Positions 19,627 to 29,804 are shown, numbered from the stretch's first letter. The stretch is 64,000 bases of DNA from Acinetobacter kanungonis (GCF_009939195.1 NZ_JAACKC010000002.1:124001-188000), one strand, 5' to 3'. Translations and numbers: made by a program. Notes: a model not told the origin generated them from the letters alone.

Positions 19627-19655
19627 TTTACTTCTGATAAAAAGCGGAACATAAT
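19627..19655 (+). promoter_or_regulatory. Promoter of candidate small RNA 1
   Basis: TTTACT, 17-bp spacer, CATAAT. The predicted start is near 19662. Confidence 0.55.
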
Positions 19656-19661
19656 AAAGCT

Positions 19662-19763
19662 GTAATCAGATCATGTTTCATTCAAATAGTGTGATAGCTG
19701 ACTGATTCTCCACAAAGGTTTTTAGTTTATCGCCCAGCTTTCCCCAAGGTTGGGCTTTTTTTT
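19662..19763 (+). ncRNA. Candidate small RNA 1, about 100 nt
   Basis: An orphan rho-independent terminator (GCCCA...TGGGC then T8, 19732-19763) has no protein gene before it on this strand. A good promoter ends 7 bp before the proposed 5' end. The 5' part can fold by pairing AATCAG (19664-19669) with CTGATT (19701-19706). No convincing reading frame is present. I do not recognise the RNA family. Confidence 0.5.
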
Positions 19764-19993
19764 GTCTGTTTATTTGCCTGTCTCGCTAAGATTAAAATTT
19801 CAAGCAAAACGTCTAAATTGGTGCAACTTTTTGGCATTGCCCTGATTTAGCCCAAGTTGTTTAACGAAAAATGGCGTATGTGATTTGCTTGAGAAGGGGA
19901 TGAGGCAGAGTCATTGTTAGTTACATTATGCACCAATATAGTGCTATTTATTGTGGCTTTAATGAGCTGATCTATTGAGATTTATTCGTATAA

Positions 19994-20097
19994 GCGAAAA
20001 AAATCCCAATTTAAATACATAAACTGGGATCTTTTCGCCAAAAAACAGGGAAATTTAAAAATATCTGCTGAGGATGAAATTAAAAAACGCCCTAATA
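19994..20097 (-). ncRNA. Candidate small RNA 2, about 100 nt
   Basis: Read leftwards, the terminator (nested arms GCGAAAA/TTTTCGC and ATCCCA/TGGGAT, with seven T in the minus direction at the 3' side) again has no gene before it. The promoter TTTACT-17 bp-CATAAT at 20132-20104 (minus) has exactly the same two hexamers and spacing as small RNA 1. No protein-coding potential is evident. Confidence 0.5.
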
Positions 20098-20103
20098 GCG
20101 TGC

Positions 20104-20132
20104 ATTATGCACCATAATAGATCATAAGTAAA
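20104..20132 (-). promoter_or_regulatory. Promoter of candidate small RNA 2
   Basis: Minus-strand TTTACT, 17-bp spacer, CATAAT. The -10 lies inside the palindrome TGCATTATGCA. Confidence 0.5.
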
Positions 20133-20180
20133 CTGATTCGATAATAATTATTCCATTTGGTCAAAATCTGGCTATCATGA

Positions 20181-21047
<867 letters not shown>

Positions 21048-21063
21048 GGCGAAAGTTTGAATT

Positions 21064-21109
21064 TAAAAGGCAAATAGATTTTATTTTTGTGTGAAGATTT
21101 GCCTTTTAA
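21064..21109 (+). terminator. Terminator after blaOXA
   Basis: Arms AAAAGGCAAAT and ATTTGCCTTTT with a 21-nt loop. Confidence 0.7.
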
Positions 21110-21275
21110 TATTGCGGAATAAGCGCTTTATTTTATGAGTAGATTTAAATTTAAAGTGCTTGCTAGAATAAAAATCTCGAGAACAGATGAATATTTCATT
21201 TTCCCCGTTGCATGTTGAATCCATGATATGGTTTAACTGTGCAGTAGCGACGTAGATAAAATTTAAAAGCGATTC

Positions 21276-22976
21276 ATGGCAAAATTACGTGCAGAAAATA
21301 TAAGTAAACGATTATTCGGCGCAATGTTGGTCATTGTGTTGTCGTTACTGTTTATTTCTGTCCCGCTTATTTTTAAAAGCTATCAGCATTATCAACAAGC
21401 CCAGTTGGCACTGACTGAAATTCAGAGTTTGCGCACGGTGGCGGAATTGTCCAATAAAATTTCGCGGGAACGTGCTCCAAGCAATAAAGTCATGTCCAGT
21501 ACGCCTGAAGAATATGCCCAGAACCGAGAAGAATTAGCTGAATATCGACGTGGGGTGGATCAGCATATTCAAAGTACGATTGTTCAGCTTAATGCCACAG
21601 GTTTTTATACCGAAGCCTCCGAAATTGCAACGCAATTGCAGCCGCAGCTCCAGCAAGGACGTGCAGCAGTGGATGCCTATGCGGCACTGCCACGCACAGC
21701 GCGCAGCATGCAACAACTGGATGCGGCAATTTTAAAAATGTTTTCTGCTTGGGATGAAAGTCATAATATATTGAAACATATGGTGATTCATTCACAAAGC
21801 CAAGATGAATACACCTCGAATTACTATACCTTGATTCTGATTTTGGCAGACCTGCGTGATCAGGCAGGGCGCGTCGCCTCGAATATTATTGCGCCTGTGA
21901 CCTTTAAAGAAAAAATGCCCGATACCAATTTGGCGCGTTCCTTACAAACCCAACATCAAGCGCGCTATTTGTGGGATTTGGTCTATACCATTTTGCCAGA
22001 GCAAGACAAGACTCCTGAATTTATTCAACTGCATCAGAAAGTCAAAACCGACTTTCTCGATCAGGGCATTGGAACCGTACAAACGCTGATTCAAAACAGC
22101 ATGACAGGGCAGGCATATGTGCTTTCTGGCACCGAATTGACCAAGCAAATTGTTGATAAATTTAGTTCCGTAGTAAATCTGCAAAGCTATATATTGGACT
22201 ACAGTCTAAAAGTGGCGGAACGTGAGAAATTGCAAGCCAAGCGACAATTTTTTCTGACCCTATTTATGACTTCGGTGTCGTTATTGGCGGCATTGTTCAC
22301 CATGATTTATGCACGTCGCAATGTGTTTGAACCCTTAATTAAAGCTAGAGAAACCATTTTAAATTTATCGCAGGCGCAACCGCAGCCTACAGACCGATTG
22401 TTGCAAGAGCGTGGTGTGGATTCCTTATTTACCGCAATCCGCAAACTGGAAGGTATGTTGCAGCAACGCGATGCTTTGGAATTTCAGCTAAAAAATATTG
22501 CCAATTCGGATGCCTTAACTGGTGTCGCCAATCGCTTGGCTTTAGAAAGTTATATTCAGCATCTGGAACAGCAGCCCAAAAAGCTTGAAAAACTGGGACT
22601 GCTGGTGATTGATATCGATGATTTTAAACACGTTAATGATCAATATGGACACATGATTGGCGACAAAGTCATTCAGATGGTCGCCAATATTTTAAAAAAC
22701 CATGTACGTGCCACAGATTTAATTGTGCGTTATGGTGGGGATGAGTTTCTGGTTTTACTGGAACTAATTACCGATGTGGAAGCCCTGAGTATTGCTGATC
22801 AAATACGACGAGAGGTCGACAGCAGTAGTCTGCAAGTTGGACTAGCAAAGGAATTACATGTTTCTATCAGTGCAGGTTATGCGGTGGGTGCTGCCAGTTG
22901 GTTAGAATTGTTTCATAAAGCTGACCAGTCTTTATTTAAAGCCAAAGCCAAGGGCAAAAATGCGGTGCAAGGTTAG
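21276..22976 (+). CDS. Membrane-anchored diguanylate cyclase
   Basis: 566 aa. Membrane helices at about 13-33 and 325-345 bracket a ~290-residue periplasmic helical sensor region that I cannot assign to a family. A short linker then leads to a GGDEF domain (about 410-565). The active-site motif G487-G-D-E-F491 is intact and the inhibitory I-site R478-A-T-D481 is present. It should therefore make cyclic di-GMP with product feedback. It is a single-gene unit; the signal sensed is unknown. Confidence 0.9.
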   Translation: MAKLRAENISKRLFGAMLVIVLSLLFISVPLIFKSYQHYQQAQLALTEIQSLRTVAELSNKISRERAPSNKVMSSTPEEYAQNREELAEYRRGVDQHIQSTIVQLNATGFYTEASEIATQLQPQLQQGRAAVDAYAALPRTARSMQQLDAAILKMFSAWDESHNILKHMVIHSQSQDEYTSNYYTLILILADLRDQAGRVASNIIAPVTFKEKMPDTNLARSLQTQHQARYLWDLVYTILPEQDKTPEFIQLHQKVKTDFLDQGIGTVQTLIQNSMTGQAYVLSGTELTKQIVDKFSSVVNLQSYILDYSLKVAEREKLQAKRQFFLTLFMTSVSLLAALFTMIYARRNVFEPLIKARETILNLSQAQPQPTDRLLQERGVDSLFTAIRKLEGMLQQRDALEFQLKNIANSDALTGVANRLALESYIQHLEQQPKKLEKLGLLVIDIDDFKHVNDQYGHMIGDKVIQMVANILKNHVRATDLIVRYGGDEFLVLLELITDVEALSIADQIRREVDSSSLQVGLAKELHVSISAGYAVGAASWLELFHKADQSLFKAKAKGKNAVQG

Positions 22977-22990
22977 ATTGTCACCGCATT
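22955..22990 (-). terminator. Terminator for the MORN-repeat gene, embedded in the 3' end of the cyclase gene
   Basis: Arms AATGCGGTG / CACCGCATT span the stop codon of the plus-strand cyclase. Only the minus strand has the T-tract (TTTTTG). Confidence 0.65.
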
Positions 22991-23009
22991 CATATGCTGT
23001 TATTCAGAA

Positions 23010-23825
23010 TTATTCTTCATCTCGATAGCTATTGATACAGCTTTTACTCGCGAGAGCCTTACCTGCTGCACTCCAACACTGCGCTTGAATAAGACTGCCT
23101 GCATCATAGGTTAATATGGCTTCTTGCGTGCCATCTTCGTGCCAGATTTCATAGCGGTTTTGTCGAAGTCCGTTACGGTATTCACCGCGTCGTTCCAGTT
23201 TTCCATTCTGAAACCACTGTTTCAGTTCACCGCGCATCACGCCATGTTCAAAACGCACGTAGCTCCACGGTTTTCCATCGGCATACCAGCGTTGTTTCAT
23301 GCCATCTTGCATGTCCTCTTTATATTTCATGGACAGTGCCAATTGTCCGTTCAGGTGCCAAATGCGGTAGTCACCTTCAGTGACACCATGAATCGCATTT
23401 GATTCTTGTTCTTTTAAGCCGTTGGCATGCCAAAAAGTGAGCTTGCCATGATAGATGCCATCTTCATATTCGATTTGGCTGCGCATTTTTCCATTCGGAT
23501 AAAAACTTTCAAAAGTCCCTGAGCCTTGTATTTGATCTGGGAAATGCACCAGATGTTCACATTCGCGGGCTTTATTTGAAGGTTTTTGCGTGGTGATAAA
23601 TCCAGAGGTGAGGGGACTCTGGTCGGCATAGAAATATTGCACCAACCATGATTTGGAAGAACCAGCATTCTGAATACTGGCTGTGCATTTGGGGTGGTCT
23701 TGCCATGGGTCATCGCTGCCATCGGATTCTGAGGTGAAAACAATCATATTTTCATTCATATAGCCATCGGCAAAGGTGTGTAGGGAAACGAGTCCTAAAG
23801 ACATGCTAAGAAGGAGTGCTTTCAT
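23010..23825 (-). CDS. Secreted MORN/YwqK-repeat protein
   Basis: 271 aa with a signal peptide (cleavage near HTFA-DG). Residues about 100-245 contain five to six repeats of the pattern G-x-F-x-x-W-x-x-N-G-x-L-x-x-x-x-x-Y-x-x-G, characteristic of MORN/YwqK (toxin-antitoxin-like immunity or scaffold) proteins. Paired Cys residues in the N-terminal (C48) and C-terminal parts could form disulfides in the periplasm. In other bacteria YwqK-type proteins may be immunity factors, but no toxin is adjacent here. Function is unassigned. Confidence 0.75.
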   Translation of the reverse strand: MKALLLSMSLGLVSLHTFADGYMNENMIVFTSESDGSDDPWQDHPKCTASIQNAGSSKSWLVQYFYADQSPLTSGFITTQKPSNKARECEHLVHFPDQIQGSGTFESFYPNGKMRSQIEYEDGIYHGKLTFWHANGLKEQESNAIHGVTEGDYRIWHLNGQLALSMKYKEDMQDGMKQRWYADGKPWSYVRFEHGVMRGELKQWFQNGKLERRGEYRNGLRQNRYEIWHEDGTQEAILTYDAGSLIQAQCWSAAGKALASKSCINSYRDEE

Positions 23826-24027
23826 GATTTTGATTATGTAATTGAGTTATTGAAAAGTCATAGGGCTTCTGTTTTGATGGAAGCCGAGTCGGATTTTACG
23901 TGATTTGAATTTAAATTGAGAAATAGAATTTAGATTTTGGTGTTAAGTGATTTGAATATCAGTCTGATTCTTTATCACGTCCTTATATTCAAGTAGCAGT
24001 TTTGATTTTAGTTGCGTAGGAGTTGCC

Positions 24028-24119
24028 TCACTTTTGACGGGGCAAAAGTGACAAAACCCATGTGTTTGACTGATGCTCAGTCCCTTGAGCACAGTCAAAC
24101 GGGCGACCTCCATGTCGCC
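24028..24119. repeat. Three-hairpin intergenic element
   Basis: Three consecutive dyads: TCACTTTTG/CAAAAGTGA (24028-24051), GTTTGACT+GCTCA / TGAGC+AGTCAAAC (24064-24100), and GGCGAC/GTCGCC (24102-24119). The organisation suggests a REP- or MITE-like repeat. It lies directly at the 3' side of the Abi-type gene. Copy number elsewhere cannot be seen here. Confidence 0.5.
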
Positions 24120-24136
24120 TGTCATGTGATTGGATT

Positions 24137-24988
24137 TCAGTTTTGGGTTCTGGTTTTTTCAATCAAATAATTAATAAAGTTGGTGCAGGCAACCAACATA
24201 AATTTTGCATCAATATAAGTGACGGTAGATGAGTTAGGAGAACCATGACGTACACCATCTTCATCTGAAGTGTAGCCATATAATTTATTCAAACTTTCCA
24301 TAAGGACTGGGTGCAAAGAATATTTAGTTTTGAGTTTTGGTATAGCTTTTCCTAAAGTTATTGAGTCGTCTTCTAGTAATTGCATTGCTAAAGCTTCTAC
24401 ACAGCTAATCGATTCTTTAATTGAATTTCTATAATCAGGTTTCTGACGATCTGACATCAGTTTTAAAGCTTGATTAAGATGTTGTTGAACACCTGCATAT
24501 GGATTTGTATTTTCTAAAGCATCTTCGATAGATTGGATTTCTTGTTCTGATGTGATTTCTGTAATTTGCTCATTAATTATTCTATAAGCTGAAGCTTCTG
24601 TCTCTAAAGCTTCATTGATAGCATTTATTAAGTTTATTTGGCTATATGCGGTTGTGTAACCAAATGAAGTTGAACCTCTTTTATTTTTAACAATGAATTC
24701 AATAAGATCATAAAAGATATACCATTCACCATCATATAAATATTTTTTTATAATAGAAGTAAACCTCTGTGCGGATGGTTTTTCATCTAATGGTAACTTA
24801 AACAAATCTATCCATATTTTAGATATTAGATTAGAAAATAAATCTGTATAACGAGGATACTTTGAATATTTTTCGAAAATCTGGTCATACAAAATCGACC
24901 ATAATTTATTCTTTAAAATATCATCAATTGATTCTTTCTGAATAATTTCGCGAACAGGTTTATACCCATATCTTTCTGAAAACCCCAT
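24137..24988 (-). CDS. Abortive-infection (AbiJ-type) family protein
   Basis: 283 aa, markedly AT-rich against its neighbours. The N-terminus MGFSERYGYKP resembles the AbiJ N-terminal domain type 4. The C-terminal half has the abortive-infection C-terminal (HEPN-like) features: SISCVEALA, TLGKAIPKL and the motif YGYTSDEDGVRHG, whose R-H pair is the candidate catalytic dyad. Such proteins restrict phage, probably by RNA cleavage. It is a lone gene wedged between two hairpin repeats and next to uvrA, fitting a defence-gene insertion. Family assignment is from memory of motifs; activity is inference. Confidence 0.65.
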   Translation of the reverse strand: MGFSERYGYKPVREIIQKESIDDILKNKLWSILYDQIFEKYSKYPRYTDLFSNLISKIWIDLFKLPLDEKPSAQRFTSIIKKYLYDGEWYIFYDLIEFIVKNKRGSTSFGYTTAYSQINLINAINEALETEASAYRIINEQITEITSEQEIQSIEDALENTNPYAGVQQHLNQALKLMSDRQKPDYRNSIKESISCVEALAMQLLEDDSITLGKAIPKLKTKYSLHPVLMESLNKLYGYTSDEDGVRHGSPNSSTVTYIDAKFMLVACTNFINYLIEKTRTQN

Positions 24989-25030
24989 TATTTACCTCCC
25001 AAAATTATTTATTTTTTATGTTTATTTAAA

Positions 25031-25097
25031 TCCTCCCTAACCCTCCTTTGGGAAAGGAGGGAATTTCCCCCCTCTTAAAAAAGAGGGGCTAGGGGAG
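25031..25097. repeat. G/C-run double-hairpin repeat downstream of uvrA
   Basis: Two adjacent hairpins, CCCTCCTTT/AAAGGAGGG (25041-25061) and CCCCTCTT/AAGAGGGG (25069-25088), are enclosed by outer arms near CTCCCTA and TAGGGGAG. It starts 10 bp after the uvrA stop and may also end its transcript. The form is that of a dispersed intergenic repeat. Confidence 0.55.
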
Positions 25098-25106
25098 ATT
25101 CTAAAA

Positions 25107-27938
25107 TCACTTCAATAAAGGTTTTAAGAACCTTGCTGTATGTGAAATTTTATTTTTCACCACTGCTTCTGGCGTACCTTCCGCAATAATCTGACCACCA
25201 CCTGCTCCACCTTCAGGACCTAAGTCAATAATCCAGTCCGCGGTTTTAATCACATCCAAATTATGCTCAATCACCACAATAGTGTTCCCTTTATTGCGTA
25301 GCTCATGCAGGATGTCGAGCAACTTGGCAATGTCATGGAAATGCAGACCAGTCGTTGGTTCATCTAACACGTACAAGGTTTTGCCTGTATCGCGTTTTGC
25401 CAACTCACGTGCCAGTTTCACACGCTGTGCTTCACCACCAGATAGCGTAGTGGCTGACTGACCAAGACGGATATACCCCAAACCCACTTGGTTTAAGGTT
25501 TCTAAACGACGGTGAATCACGGGGATGGCATCAAAGAAATGCATGGCATCTTCAACGGTCATATCTAGCACATCGGAAATGTTTTTGCCCTTATAACCAA
25601 CTTCCAAGGTTTCACGGTTATAACGTTTGCCATGACAGTTATCGCAGGGCACATACATATCGGGTAAGAAGTGCATCGCCACTTTAATCATGCCGTCACC
25701 TTCACACGCTTCACAGCGTCCACCTTTCACGTTAAAGGAGAAACGACCTGCCGCATAACCGCGGGCTTTGGCTTCAGGGGTTTGCGCAAACAACTCACGA
25801 ATTGGGGTAAATAAACCCGTATAGGTGGCAGGATTCGAGCGTGGGGTACGTCCAATCGGGCTTTGATCAATATCCACAACTTTGTCGAGGAATTGCAGAC
25901 CATCAATCGAGTCGAACTTCTCGGCAGTGAGAGTGGTTGCACCATTCAGTTGAGTTGCAGCCAGTGGCAACAGTGTACGGTTAATCAGGGTGGATTTACC
26001 TGAACCCGATACGCCTGTAACACAGGTCATCACACCCAGTGGAACAGTCAAATCGACATTTTTCAGGTTATGTCCCGCAGCACCCATCAGTTTAATCTGT
26101 TCATCTGGACGCGGTGGTTGCGTGCGCTGTGCAGGCACCGCAATTTTGAGTTTGCCCGACAGATATTGCCCTGTAAGGGAATCCTCATGGCGTGCCAATT
26201 CATCTGCCGTACCTTCGGCAATAATCGCACCGCCATGCACACCCGCACCTGGGCCAATATCAATAATATGGTCGGCTGCACGAATCGCATCTTCATCATG
26301 CTCGACCACCAACACGGTATTGCCGAGGTCACGCAAGCGCACTAGAGTTTCCAGTAGACGGTCATTGTCACGCTGATGCAGACCAATGGATGGTTCATCC
26401 AGCACGTACATCACGCCCATCAAACCTGCACCAATTTGCGAAGCTAGACGAATACGCTGTGCTTCACCGCCCGACAGGGTTTCCGCTGAACGGGACAGGC
26501 TGAGATAGTTCAAACCCACTGACACGAGGAAGTGCAGACGTTCGCGGATTTCTTTAAAAATCTTGTCGGCAATTTCACCTTTGGCACCAGTTAAATTCAG
26601 GGTTTGGTAATAGGCTTCGGCATCGCCAATCGACATTTTGGTGATTTCGGAAATGGTCTTGTCTTTGACGCGCACATTGCGGGAAATTTCGTTTAAACGC
26701 GAACCACCGCAGGCATCACACGCTGCATTAGATAAATACTGTGCTAAATCATCGCGCACATAGTTGCTTTCGGTTTCGCGGTAACGACGCTCTAGATGCG
26801 GCAAAATCCCTTCAAAGGGTTGTACGCGGTTGTGTTTGCGACCACGTTCATCGATATAACTCAGGTCGACTTTTTCTTTGCCTGTGCCGTATAAAAACTT
26901 TTTCTGAGTGTCTTTGTCCAGTTCGTGCCACGGGGTATCCAGCGACAATTCAAAGTGATCCGCGACTTTTTGAATCATGCTGTAGTAATACGGGCGCTGT
27001 CTGTCCCAACCACGGATCGCGCCCTGACTAATCGACAGTTCTGGGTTGGGAATCAGTTTGTCGGCACTGAAATGACTACGGGTGCCTAAACCATCACAGA
27101 CCGGGCAGGCACCAAAGGGATTGTTAAATGAAAACAGGCGTGGTTCCAGTTCCGCTACGGCACGGTCACATTCAGGGCACGAGTGCTTGGCTGAAAAGAC
27201 ACGGTCTGGATGTTCACCTTTCATCCATGACAGGACGGCAATATCGCCACCTAAACGCAGTGCGGTTTCAAAACTTTCTGCAATACGGTTGCCCAAGTCA
27301 TCACGGACTTTAAAACGGTCGACCACCACTTCAATGGTGTGTTTTTTCTTTTTGTCCAGTTCGGGGGGGGAGTCAATATCAATAATCTCGCCATCTACAC
27401 GCGCGCGGACAAAACCTTGGCTTTGCAACTGTTCAAACAGGTTGCTGTATTCACCTTTACGTTCACGTACCACAGGCGCAAGCAACATCAGCGCAGTACC
27501 TTCTTCAAGGGCTTTGACTGCATCGACCATTTCCGAAATGGTTTGCGCCACCATCGGCAGATCATGTTCAGGACAGAATGGCGTACCGACACGCGCATAC
27601 AACAGACGTAAATAGTCGTAAATTTCGGTAATGGTACCAACCGTCGAGCGCGGGTTGTGGCTGGTCGACTTCTGCTCAATCGCAATCGCGGGGCTTAAAC
27701 CTTCAATCGAGTCGACCTCAGGTTTTTCCATTTGCGATAAGAACTGGCGTGCATAGGCAGACAGCGATTCCACATAGCGGCGCTGACCTTCGGCATACAG
27801 GGTGTCAAAGGCAAGGGAAGATTTACCTGAACCTGAAAGTCCCGTAATCACCACAAACTTGTCGCGGGGAATATCGAGGCTCACATTTTTTAAATTATGG
27901 GTACGCGCACCTCGAATACGGATATGACTTTGGCTCAT
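25107..27938 (-). CDS. uvrA: Excinuclease ABC subunit A
   Basis: 943-aa damage-recognition ATPase of nucleotide excision repair, acting as a dimer with UvrB. There are two ABC ATPase modules: Walker [10 protein letters not shown] near residue 33 and VSGSGKST near 645, and two LSGGEAQR signatures. Zinc-binding cysteine sets are at [11 protein letters not shown]...CPVCDG and CEACEGDG...CDNCHGKR. Length and motifs are fully normal. It is transcribed alone from a promoter near 27969-27998. The hairpin repeat follows its stop. Confidence 0.98.
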   Translation of the reverse strand: MSQSHIRIRGARTHNLKNVSLDIPRDKFVVITGLSGSGKSSLAFDTLYAEGQRRYVESLSAYARQFLSQMEKPEVDSIEGLSPAIAIEQKSTSHNPRSTVGTITEIYDYLRLLYARVGTPFCPEHDLPMVAQTISEMVDAVKALEEGTALMLLAPVVRERKGEYSNLFEQLQSQGFVRARVDGEIIDIDSPPELDKKKKHTIEVVVDRFKVRDDLGNRIAESFETALRLGGDIAVLSWMKGEHPDRVFSAKHSCPECDRAVAELEPRLFSFNNPFGACPVCDGLGTRSHFSADKLIPNPELSISQGAIRGWDRQRPYYYSMIQKVADHFELSLDTPWHELDKDTQKKFLYGTGKEKVDLSYIDERGRKHNRVQPFEGILPHLERRYRETESNYVRDDLAQYLSNAACDACGGSRLNEISRNVRVKDKTISEITKMSIGDAEAYYQTLNLTGAKGEIADKIFKEIRERLHFLVSVGLNYLSLSRSAETLSGGEAQRIRLASQIGAGLMGVMYVLDEPSIGLHQRDNDRLLETLVRLRDLGNTVLVVEHDEDAIRAADHIIDIGPGAGVHGGAIIAEGTADELARHEDSLTGQYLSGKLKIAVPAQRTQPPRPDEQIKLMGAAGHNLKNVDLTVPLGVMTCVTGVSGSGKSTLINRTLLPLAATQLNGATTLTAEKFDSIDGLQFLDKVVDIDQSPIGRTPRSNPATYTGLFTPIRELFAQTPEAKARGYAAGRFSFNVKGGRCEACEGDGMIKVAMHFLPDMYVPCDNCHGKRYNRETLEVGYKGKNISDVLDMTVEDAMHFFDAIPVIHRRLETLNQVGLGYIRLGQSATTLSGGEAQRVKLARELAKRDTGKTLYVLDEPTTGLHFHDIAKLLDILHELRNKGNTIVVIEHNLDVIKTADWIIDLGPEGGAGGGQIIAEGTPEAVVKNKISHTARFLKPLLK

Positions 27939-27968
27939 GAAAACATCTCAATTATGTGCAAATAGAAA

Positions 27969-27998
27969 CTTATATGATAACGCTTTAAAATTGTTCAA
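27969..27998 (-). promoter_or_regulatory. Sigma-70-like promoter for uvrA
   Basis: Minus-strand TTGAAC, 18-bp spacer, TATAAG, about 30 bp before the uvrA start. I do not see a classical LexA box. Confidence 0.5.
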
Positions 27999-28144
27999 GT
28001 CTGTTGTGTTGATTTTTAAGCGACACAGCATGACGGATGAATTATCCCTGAACACTGTAGCAGAGTATAGCGCGCTATTATTAACATTCATTTGTCGCAG
28101 TGGCTACTCAAGCAAGAGATCCTGCGTCAGTTACATAAAATTAC

Positions 28145-28159
28145 TAGACGACTGGTCTA
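28145..28159. promoter_or_regulatory. Dyad TAGAC-N5-GTCTA, probable operator of the adjacent TetR regulator
   Basis: Perfect 5-bp arms 21 bp before the TetR-family gene. The form TAGAC...GTCTA matches operators of NemR-like TetR proteins, suggesting autoregulation of the whole operon. Confidence 0.6.
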
Positions 28160-28180
28160 ATACTAAATTAAAGTGAACGC

Positions 28181-28783
28181 ATGAAACGATCAAGCAAAAG
28201 TGAAGCCACTCGTCAGCATATTCTGGACACCAGTTTTCCACTGGTTCTCCACAAAGGCTTTGTTGGCGTAGGGCTGCAAGAAATCTTAAAAGCGTGCGAC
28301 GTGCCGAAAGGTTCGTTCTACCATTATTTTGCCTCCAAAGAAGCCTTTGGTTGCGCCCTGTTAGAGCAGTACATCATTGACTACAGCAAACAAGTGGAGC
28401 AGTTGTGGCAACTGACCGATGGCAGTGCCTATGCGCGTTTGATCGCGTTGTGGCAGGCATGGATTGAAGACCCGATTCATGGTGGCTGGGCGGAAAACTG
28501 TCTGATTGTGAAATTGGCGGCAGAAGTCTCCGACTTGTCTGAAGATATGCGTCAAATCCTGAATTTCGGCGTGAGTAAATTAATCGAACGGGTTGCTGCT
28601 TTACTTGCAGAAGGGCAGCAGGAAGGGTCGATCCCCGCACATATTCAGCCTGTGAAAATGGCGCAAGTGATGTATCAATTGTGGTTAGGCGCAGCCTTAC
28701 TGGCCAAACTGGCGCAAGACAAAGCCCCGTTGCATTTGGCGCTGGAAACCACACACAACCTCTTACAACCCATGAAGGATTAA
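28181..28783 (+). CDS. TetR/AcrR-family transcriptional regulator
   Basis: 200 aa. The N-terminal helix-turn-helix (about 10-55; KACDVPKGSFYHYFASKEAF) is typical of the family, and the C-terminal effector domain carries WAENCLIVKLAAEVS with a cysteine (C107) that could sense electrophiles, as in NemR-like regulators. It is followed after 3 bp by the MDR oxidoreductase gene, so it is co-transcribed. The TAGAC dyad just upstream is its likely operator. Confidence 0.85.
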   Translation: MKRSSKSEATRQHILDTSFPLVLHKGFVGVGLQEILKACDVPKGSFYHYFASKEAFGCALLEQYIIDYSKQVEQLWQLTDGSAYARLIALWQAWIEDPIHGGWAENCLIVKLAAEVSDLSEDMRQILNFGVSKLIERVAALLAEGQQEGSIPAHIQPVKMAQVMYQLWLGAALLAKLAQDKAPLHLALETTHNLLQPMKD

Positions 28784-28786
28784 CCC

Positions 28787-29764
28787 ATGCGTAGTATTAT
28801 TCATCGTAGTTTTGGCGAATTTGCCGAGGTCTTAGAACAAGCAGAGATGCCACAACCTGAGCCGAAAGCGGGTCAAGTTCGTCTCAAGGTGATTTTATCT
28901 CCGATTCATAACCATGACGTCTGGACGGTGCGTGGCAGCTATGGCTACAAGCCTGAATTGCCTGCGATTGGCGGTAGTGAAGCGGTAGGGATTATCGATG
29001 CGCTGGGTGAAGGGGTTACAGGATTTGAATTGGGGCAACGTGTTTCTGCCGCAGGCATTCATGGCAGTTGGGCAGAATATTGTCTGGCACCCGCAGGTGC
29101 ATTGATTCCTTTACCCGATGCGATTCCCGATGAATTGGCAGCGCAGTTGATTGCCATGCCACTCAGTTCTTTAATGCTGCTGGATTTTGCCAATTTGCAG
29201 CCAGAGCAGTGGATGGTTCAAAACACCGCCAATGGTGCCGTGGGTAAAACGGTGGCGATGATTGCGCAAGCGCGTGGTATTCATGTGATTAACTTGGTAC
29301 GTCGCCAAGAAGCGGTTGCTGAAATGAACGCGCTTGGCATTCAACATGTGGTGGCCACCGATCAGGCGGACTGGAAAGCACAAGTTAAAGCCATTCAGGG
29401 TGAGCAGCCGCTGATAGTGGGTGTAGACTCGATTGGCGGTAAAGCCAGTGGTGAGTTACTCAGCCTGTTGGGTGAAAATTCCTTGTTGGTGTCTTTCGGC
29501 AGTATGACGGGAGAAACCATGCAGATTGAATCGGGCGATCTCATCTTTAAACAAGCAACGATTAAAGGTTTCTGGGCCAGCGTGGTCAATCAGCAGATGC
29601 CAGCAGAACGTAAAAAAGCCTTGGTGATGGAATTGTTAACCCTCGCAGCGCAACAGAAACTCACTTTACCAGTTGAAGGCGTGTATGCCTTTGATCAAGT
29701 GACGCAAGCGGCACAAAAAGCGACTCAAGATGCGCGCCAAGGTAAAGTATTGTTTAAGCCTTAA
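28787..29764 (+). CDS. MDR-family NADPH-dependent oxidoreductase (quinone/enoyl reductase-like)
   Basis: 325-aa zinc-independent medium-chain dehydrogenase. A GroES-like N-terminal domain (HNHDVWTVRGSYGYKPELP, GSEAVGII) is followed by a Rossmann NADP domain with NTANGAVGKTVAMIAQARG near residues 143-161. It most resembles the quinone oxidoreductase and mitochondrial trans-2-enoyl reductase branch. Its place in an operon with an electrophile-type TetR regulator suggests detoxification of quinones or enals; the substrate is unknown. Confidence 0.8.
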   Translation: MRSIIHRSFGEFAEVLEQAEMPQPEPKAGQVRLKVILSPIHNHDVWTVRGSYGYKPELPAIGGSEAVGIIDALGEGVTGFELGQRVSAAGIHGSWAEYCLAPAGALIPLPDAIPDELAAQLIAMPLSSLMLLDFANLQPEQWMVQNTANGAVGKTVAMIAQARGIHVINLVRRQEAVAEMNALGIQHVVATDQADWKAQVKAIQGEQPLIVGVDSIGGKASGELLSLLGENSLLVSFGSMTGETMQIESGDLIFKQATIKGFWASVVNQQMPAERKKALVMELLTLAAQQKLTLPVEGVYAFDQVTQAAQKATQDARQGKVLFKP

Positions 29765-29779
29765 GAATAAAAAGACAGG

Positions 29780-29804
29780 AGTGAGCCAAAGGGCTCACTT
29801 TTGC
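29780..29804 (+). terminator. Hairpin between MDR and DUF1304 genes
   Basis: AGTGAGCC-aaag-GGCTCACT followed by TTTTG. It may end or attenuate the operon before the DUF1304 gene. Confidence 0.65.

Noticed and set aside
19900..19945. A second minus-strand promoter at the other CATTATGCACCA repeat
   Set aside because: The -10 hexamer is repeated, but no -35-like hexamer lies 16-18 bp upstream and no terminator follows nearby.
23943..24125. 60-codon minus-strand open frame through the triple-hairpin element
   Set aside because: Most of it is made of inverted repeats, and no ribosome site or recognisable family supports it.
27937..28176. 79-codon open frame between uvrA and tetR
   Set aside because: It contains the uvrA promoter and the TetR dyad and has no family resemblance.
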